Notes under the pieces: model-generated | Told to the model about the DNA's origin: nothing | What the model saw: the letters and a program-made list of their open reading frames with translations, nothing else | Databases searched by the model: none | Program-made: the position numbers and the translations under genes | IMG/VR virus record: IMGVR_UViG_3300042569_000591 | Coordinates: 1 to 63,251 of that record | From: a virus | Direction: 5' to 3' (one strand) | DNA length: 63,251 nt | Shown: one piece after another, positions 59,752-63,251 of the stretch | Layout: each line of letters begins with the position of its first letter | Position numbering within the stretch: the first letter of the stretch is position 1

Positions 59752-62078
59752 AACTTTGTTTGTATTGGTTCTTTAACAATAAAATGTATCTCCTTGCCAT
59801 TCATACCTTTGTATGCCCTTGGCTTCTGACCAAACGCATACTCACCATATGCATCTAACCAATGGTAGAACTTAGCGTTTGACAGCTTATATCTACCATA
59901 CCTATCGTAGTCAGGATAGTCAGCAATAAATCTGTTGAGCATGTCCTGGCCTACTGACTTAGCGTTTGGCTTGGTGTCCATGTTGTCTCTAGATGTAGCC
60001 CACTCCCAAAACTCTGGAGATGTCTCAGCTATCAACTTACGGACCTTGAGGTTCTTGAATTCAGTCTCAACCAATCCTTTCTTCAGATATAACTGAAGGT
60101 TTCGGATCATGTAATTATCAAACTTAATCCACTCACTATCGTCCCATCCACTGTATAGCATGTGTCCAAACTCATCCTCAGGCGTTCTGTCTTTGGTATA
60201 GTACTGTCTGAACTCAAGGTCCCACTTACGTCTCTCGAATGAGTTCCCTGCACCCTTGATGGCGTAGTTAGTGGTGATGAATATCTTTGGCGACCGCTCG
60301 AAAGGAATGTGTATCTCATCCTTGTTCTTCTTTTCCAATGTGATACCCTCAGTAATCACAGAGAATAAGTTCTCAAAGGCAAACCCCTTAGACACATCAT
60401 CAAACACCAACACCTGAGTGTCAACCTGCACACGTTGGTATGGAAATGACTTCTGAAAACTGAAACCTTTACCGTCAATCTTAACCATCTTTTTCATGTG
60501 GTTGATCGAGTTGACAAAGATACCTTTACCAGTACCTCCCTCAGGGTTGGAGCTGATGACCTCATCGTTTAATATGACAGCCGGGCAATAGCTCGCTGGC
60601 TTATAGCTGTGCATCATATAGCCTAACGTTGACTCCATCGATCGCTTGCGAGACTCGTCGTCACCTGAAATGTTCTTGACAAACGTCTCGAACTCGTTAT
60701 CTCCGATGTTATCTGAGAATACAAACTCACGATTGATGCGCTGCATCTCCCACACATGGCCACCCAAGTCTTTATAGTCAATGACATTGACGCTGTCTTT
60801 TGTTATCTGAACAGCACAGTTTAAGTAATACAAGTATGCGCTGTCAATGGTGTCTTCCTTGAACACTGCATCAATCTTTGGCACAAAGTTTAAGAACGTC
60901 TCCTGGAAGAACTTGGTGTTCATAGCGAAGTAGTTGTACACCATCATGTCGTCAATCTCTAGCAAGTAATCCAACACAAAGTCTTTAATCATGTCGTCAG
61001 TCACATCGCTCATCAAGTTGTCAATCACCCTGACAAACACAAACGTCCTTGATCCCGGTGGATAGTATTTGAAGAACCCATTGTTATTTAGAAAGATTCT
61101 AAATAAGTGTGGCACCACCTCAACTTTACCTTTACTAGACTTGGTCCAGAACTCAGTGATCTCTGGCAGCTCCTCGATCTGATACTTCTCAGCGACCTGC
61201 TCAGCTGGAACACCTCTCTTAAGCTCATTCTTTACGTTCTCAAACTCATCGTAAAATTTAGTACCAAACGTCGACATATCCTTGTATGCGCTTCTAACAA
61301 TCGTTGTTATCTCTGACGCCATGTCGCCACCTTGATCCTGATCGTTTAGAATTGAGTGAGCCATCGACTGATCAATGCCATACTCCTTCAATGCAATTGC
61401 TAGCACATATAAGTTGTTGTTGCGCTGTCCTGGAACCATGCCGTAGTTCTTACCCCACCAAATACTTAAGCGTCTGATGATCTCATTGGTGTCGTCTACC
61501 CTGATGGTTGTTGTTTGCGCAACACGTTGTTGCGCAGGCATCGGCTTAATCATGTCAATGAACACCTGACTGTTCTCGTTTACATAGATGTCTGGGTCAT
61601 ACGACTCATAGCATACACGGCTGAGGTTCTTACTTGTTGTATCAAACTCCTTGCAGAAGAACAACGAATGAAGGCCATCAAAGTAGTACTTGTGGTTCTC
61701 AATGTCAGCAGGTATCTTTACCAACATCTTCAACCCATCACCTGATGGTGACGTGAATATAGCATGCGCATAAGGGCTTAACTGCAGCTCAAAACGTTTG
61801 TCATATAATGCCTGCTGATCGTCAAAGCCATCAAAGTCTAGGCAGATAATCCCACTGTGCTCGATGCAGGCAGTGTCTGCACGCTTCTCAAACTTACCGC
61901 TAAAGCATATCGCTGGAAGAAGTTTCTTCTTCTCATTGCGCGCATCCTTTTGAGTAAGGGCTCTCACTTCCTCCACTATCTGCTGCGACTTGCCCTCCTT
62001 GATTCTCTGAAGAGCCTTCTCCAACGGAACGTAGAATGGCTTGCTCGTGTTCGTTACTGTTTGAAAGTAGGTTATCAT
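59745..62078 (-). CDS. Primase-helicase (VirE_N/BT4734-like primase plus SF3-type helicase)
   Basis: 777 residues. The N-terminal ~190 residues match the VirE_N/BT4734-like family: MITYFQTVTNTSKPFYVPLE, LPAICFSGKF, then HSGIICLDFDGF and FTSPSGDGLKMLVKI, an archaeo-eukaryotic-primase-like core. After a linker with PGQRNNNLYVLAIALKEYG comes an SF3-like ATPase: NPEGGTGKGIF (about 510-518), VLVFDDVSKGF (about 552-560) and IFITTNYA (about 604). It should prime and unwind DNA at the origin. The start fits the family although it overlaps the upstream gene by 146 nt. Confidence 0.82.
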   Translation of the reverse strand: MITYFQTVTNTSKPFYVPLEKALQRIKEGKSQQIVEEVRALTQKDARNEKKKLLPAICFSGKFEKRADTACIEHSGIICLDFDGFDDQQALYDKRFELQLSPYAHAIFTSPSGDGLKMLVKIPADIENHKYYFDGLHSLFFCKEFDTTSKNLSRVCYESYDPDIYVNENSQVFIDMIKPMPAQQRVAQTTTIRVDDTNEIIRRLSIWWGKNYGMVPGQRNNNLYVLAIALKEYGIDQSMAHSILNDQDQGGDMASEITTIVRSAYKDMSTFGTKFYDEFENVKNELKRGVPAEQVAEKYQIEELPEITEFWTKSSKGKVEVVPHLFRIFLNNNGFFKYYPPGSRTFVFVRVIDNLMSDVTDDMIKDFVLDYLLEIDDMMVYNYFAMNTKFFQETFLNFVPKIDAVFKEDTIDSAYLYYLNCAVQITKDSVNVIDYKDLGGHVWEMQRINREFVFSDNIGDNEFETFVKNISGDDESRKRSMESTLGYMMHSYKPASYCPAVILNDEVISSNPEGGTGKGIFVNSINHMKKMVKIDGKGFSFQKSFPYQRVQVDTQVLVFDDVSKGFAFENLFSVITEGITLEKKNKDEIHIPFERSPKIFITTNYAIKGAGNSFERRKWDLEFRQYYTKDRTPEDEFGHMLYSGWDDSEWIKFDNYMIRNLQLYLKKGLVETEFKNLKVRKLIAETSPEFWEWATSRDNMDTKPNAKSVGQDMLNRFIADYPDYDRYGRYKLSNAKFYHWLDAYGEYAFGQKPRAYKGMNGKEIHFIVKEPIQTKLC

Positions 62079-62367
62079 ATTCTTGTTTATATTCGTTAAT
62101 CACTGACAAATAAGCAAGGTTGCCCTTGATAGTCATACCATTGTAGTCATAGGTCTCAGACATGAACTTCTCATGCATCTTGATTCCATGTATGACTACA
62201 GAATGGTGTCTGTTAAACAACCTACCGATCTGTTGTAGTGTCATGTGGTCTCTAAGTATACTGAACAAATAGTCCCTCTTGTATACCAAGTCGATACGCT
62301 GACTTGGACCATCCAAGCCATCTCTCTCAATCCATTGTGTTATTTTTTCTAGCATACAAATTCTCAT
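61933..62367 (-). CDS. DnaA domain IV-like DNA-binding protein (copy 2)
   Basis: 144 residues (or 140 from the ATG at 62355). SQRIDLVYKRDYLFSILRDH, then MTLQQIGRLFNRHHSVVIHGIKMH aligns with the copy at 57806-58270 at KR-x-Y, LR, IG-x-x-F, H and HG-x-x-x-H. No ATPase domain is present. The Ser/Gly/Glu-rich tail (EGSSENQGG) overlaps the primase gene by 146 nt out of frame. Likely recognises origin or operator sites. Confidence 0.65.
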   Translation of the reverse strand: MRICMLEKITQWIERDGLDGPSQRIDLVYKRDYLFSILRDHMTLQQIGRLFNRHHSVVIHGIKMHEKFMSETYDYNGMTIKGNLAYLSVINEYKQEYDNLLSNSNEHEQAILRSVGEGSSENQGGQVAADSGGSESPYSKGCAQ

Positions 62368-62515
62368 AATAAGTTAACTTTCTACCGGTCAGACCGTCTG
62401 TTATATCTTTCTCTTTTGGCACCTCGATCACACCATACTCAACTCTCGGTTCGTTATGGAATAACCAGTATCCAATAGCGATACCGGCTAGTAGAAATAA
62501 GATTCGTTGTTTCAT
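62327..62515 (-). CDS. Small membrane-anchored protein
   Basis: 62 residues. One N-terminal membrane helix (RILFLLAGIAIGYWLF) is followed by a polar segment with VEYGVIEVPKEKDITDG and YYENLYARKNN. Type II orientation or a signal anchor is likely. Its leader (TTTAAATCAAGAACAATG) resembles that of the genes at the window ends. Confidence 0.5.
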   Translation of the reverse strand: MKQRILFLLAGIAIGYWLFHNEPRVEYGVIEVPKEKDITDGLTGRKLTYYENLYARKNNTMD

Positions 62516-62850
62516 TGTTCTTGATTTAAAAATTCATAAATCTTGTCAAATAGCCATCCTGTTAAGTACGCTTCTGGTTCGTCATTATGTAGGTCAATTT
62601 TAGCATTTATACCTAAGAATATATAGTTCTTAATATGTACAATCTCGTGTGCTATATTGCTTAAATGACTGGCATCAGTAAAAGCTACTACATAGTTTCT
62701 ATGCTTTGACTTGTTCTCAAATGTTAAAGCACCAAAATTACCAAACTCACCATTTAACTTGTATTTTTTCACAACTTCATTAAGGTCTTTAGTTAGAATA
62801 ATTGTGAGGCCACATTCGTATACAGGAACATTAATTGTCTTGCTTTTCAT
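62512..62850 (-). CDS. Zincin-like metallopeptidase domain protein
   Basis: 112 residues. HEIVHIKNYIF carries the HExxH zinc motif, followed 20 residues later by NDEPEAYLTGW, where Glu may be the third ligand. The domain is minimal and has no signal peptide. Similar proteins occur in early regions of many phages. Target unknown; peptidase activity is inferred from the motif. Confidence 0.65.
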   Translation of the reverse strand: MKSKTINVPVYECGLTIILTKDLNEVVKKYKLNGEFGNFGALTFENKSKHRNYVVAFTDASHLSNIAHEIVHIKNYIFLGINAKIDLHNDEPEAYLTGWLFDKIYEFLNQEQ

Positions 62851-63058
62851 CTTTAGGAGATAAGATAAATTTCAAAGTGTAAACATCATCTGCTGCATCA
62901 ATGAAGCTATCGCTGCTCATATACACATTATAATATTCACTCAAATCTTCTATCCGTTTGCCAATAAGGACTAACTCATTAGTGATTCCTTGACCATTCT
63001 TTCCAAAGTCAACTACATATGAGTCAACTCCTGATTCTCTTACAATTTCTTCTTTCAT
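62831..63058 (-). CDS. Hypothetical acidic protein
   Basis: 75 residues: EIVRESGVDSYVVDFGKNGQG, then LVLIGKRIEDLSEYYNVY and YTLKFILSPKDEKQDN. Mixed alpha/beta. It overlaps the zincin-like gene by 20 nt. Family not recognised. Confidence 0.5.
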   Translation of the reverse strand: MKEEIVRESGVDSYVVDFGKNGQGITNELVLIGKRIEDLSEYYNVYMSSDSFIDAADDVYTLKFILSPKDEKQDN

Positions 63059-63069
63059 TTTATTTTAGT

Positions 63070-63246
63070 TTAAAGGTTTCCAAATGCTTCAATTACATAG
63101 GCAAAAGATAGCCCAACTCCAAATACAGAACCAAATACTATTCCTTCGTGTTTTGGTTCTTTACTCTTTCTATAAATAAGAATTAATGAACTACACACAA
63201 TAAATTGTACCATTGCTAATGTTATTACCATATAAAATTTAATCAT
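63070..63246 (-). CDS. Small two-helix membrane protein
   Basis: The 58-residue frame MIKFYMVITLAMVQFIVCSS is followed by LILIYRKSKEPKHEG and GIVFGSVFGVGLSFAYVIEA, ending FGNL. It has two membrane helices with a basic loop. Like 25-183 and 196-417 it belongs to the run of small membrane genes at the junction of the window ends, and its last codons form AACCTTTAA. Confidence 0.55.
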   Translation of the reverse strand: MIKFYMVITLAMVQFIVCSSLILIYRKSKEPKHEGIVFGSVFGVGLSFAYVIEAFGNL

Positions 63247-63251
63247 TGTTC

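Overview
The window looks like the nearly complete genome of a tailed phage that infects a Bacteroidota host. Four things point there. (1) The gene set is a full phage set: terminase, portal, scaffold, capsid, tail, ejection and lysis genes. (2) Several leaders carry the Bacteroidota promoter pattern TTG-N19/20-TAnnTTTG, for example 11388-11417, 2734-2764 and 9673-9704. (3) Purine-rich Shine-Dalgarno sites are scarce. (4) Many proteins match families I know from phages of this phylum. No sheath, baseplate or tape-measure gene is visible, and there are T7-like internal virion proteins, so a podovirus-like, short-tailed virion is most likely. No integrase, repressor, DNA polymerase or RNA polymerase is visible.

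Layout. Positions 1-9238 are a leftward (minus) operon of short genes: a MazG-like enzyme, a DUF3127 OB-fold protein with an SSB-like tip, a PD-(D/E)XK nuclease with a co-conserved partner, a RadC/JAB protein and many small hypotheticals. It is interrupted at 5541-5867 by an array of inverted TATGACGAAAT repeats around an AT-rich core, a candidate origin. A consensus promoter at 9673-9704 fires into this operon through a ~430-nt leader that is noncoding apart from one 14-codon reading frame and is rich in perfect stems. A divergent noncoding stretch (9705-10341) separates it from the rightward genes.

Positions 10342-23038 (plus) hold groEL and groES, a run of tiny basic proteins, a tail fibre/receptor-binding protein, two GIY-YIG homing endonucleases, a lysis cassette (u-spanin candidate, holin, endolysin candidate) and appendage proteins. 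One winged-helix gene (13209-13700) runs leftward. Positions 23023-54767 (plus) are the packaging and virion module: small terminase candidate, TerL, portal, scaffold, major capsid protein, connector/ring proteins, a 1303-aa tail protein, a poly-threonine adhesin, a glycosyltransferase-like protein, ejection proteins and a 3288-aa polyvalent protein. Positions 54749-63246 (minus) are the replication arm: metallophosphatase, VRR-NUC nuclease, SNF2-type helicase, a primase-SF3 helicase, two DnaA-domain-IV-like proteins and a zincin-like protein.

How the parts fit together (inference): if the molecule is circular, the left and right minus-strand blocks join into one early transcription unit for takeover and replication, which would use the host polymerase. 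The plus strand would be the late unit for morphogenesis and lysis. The phage chaperonin pair would fold virion proteins, and the giant polyvalent protein would be injected with the DNA.
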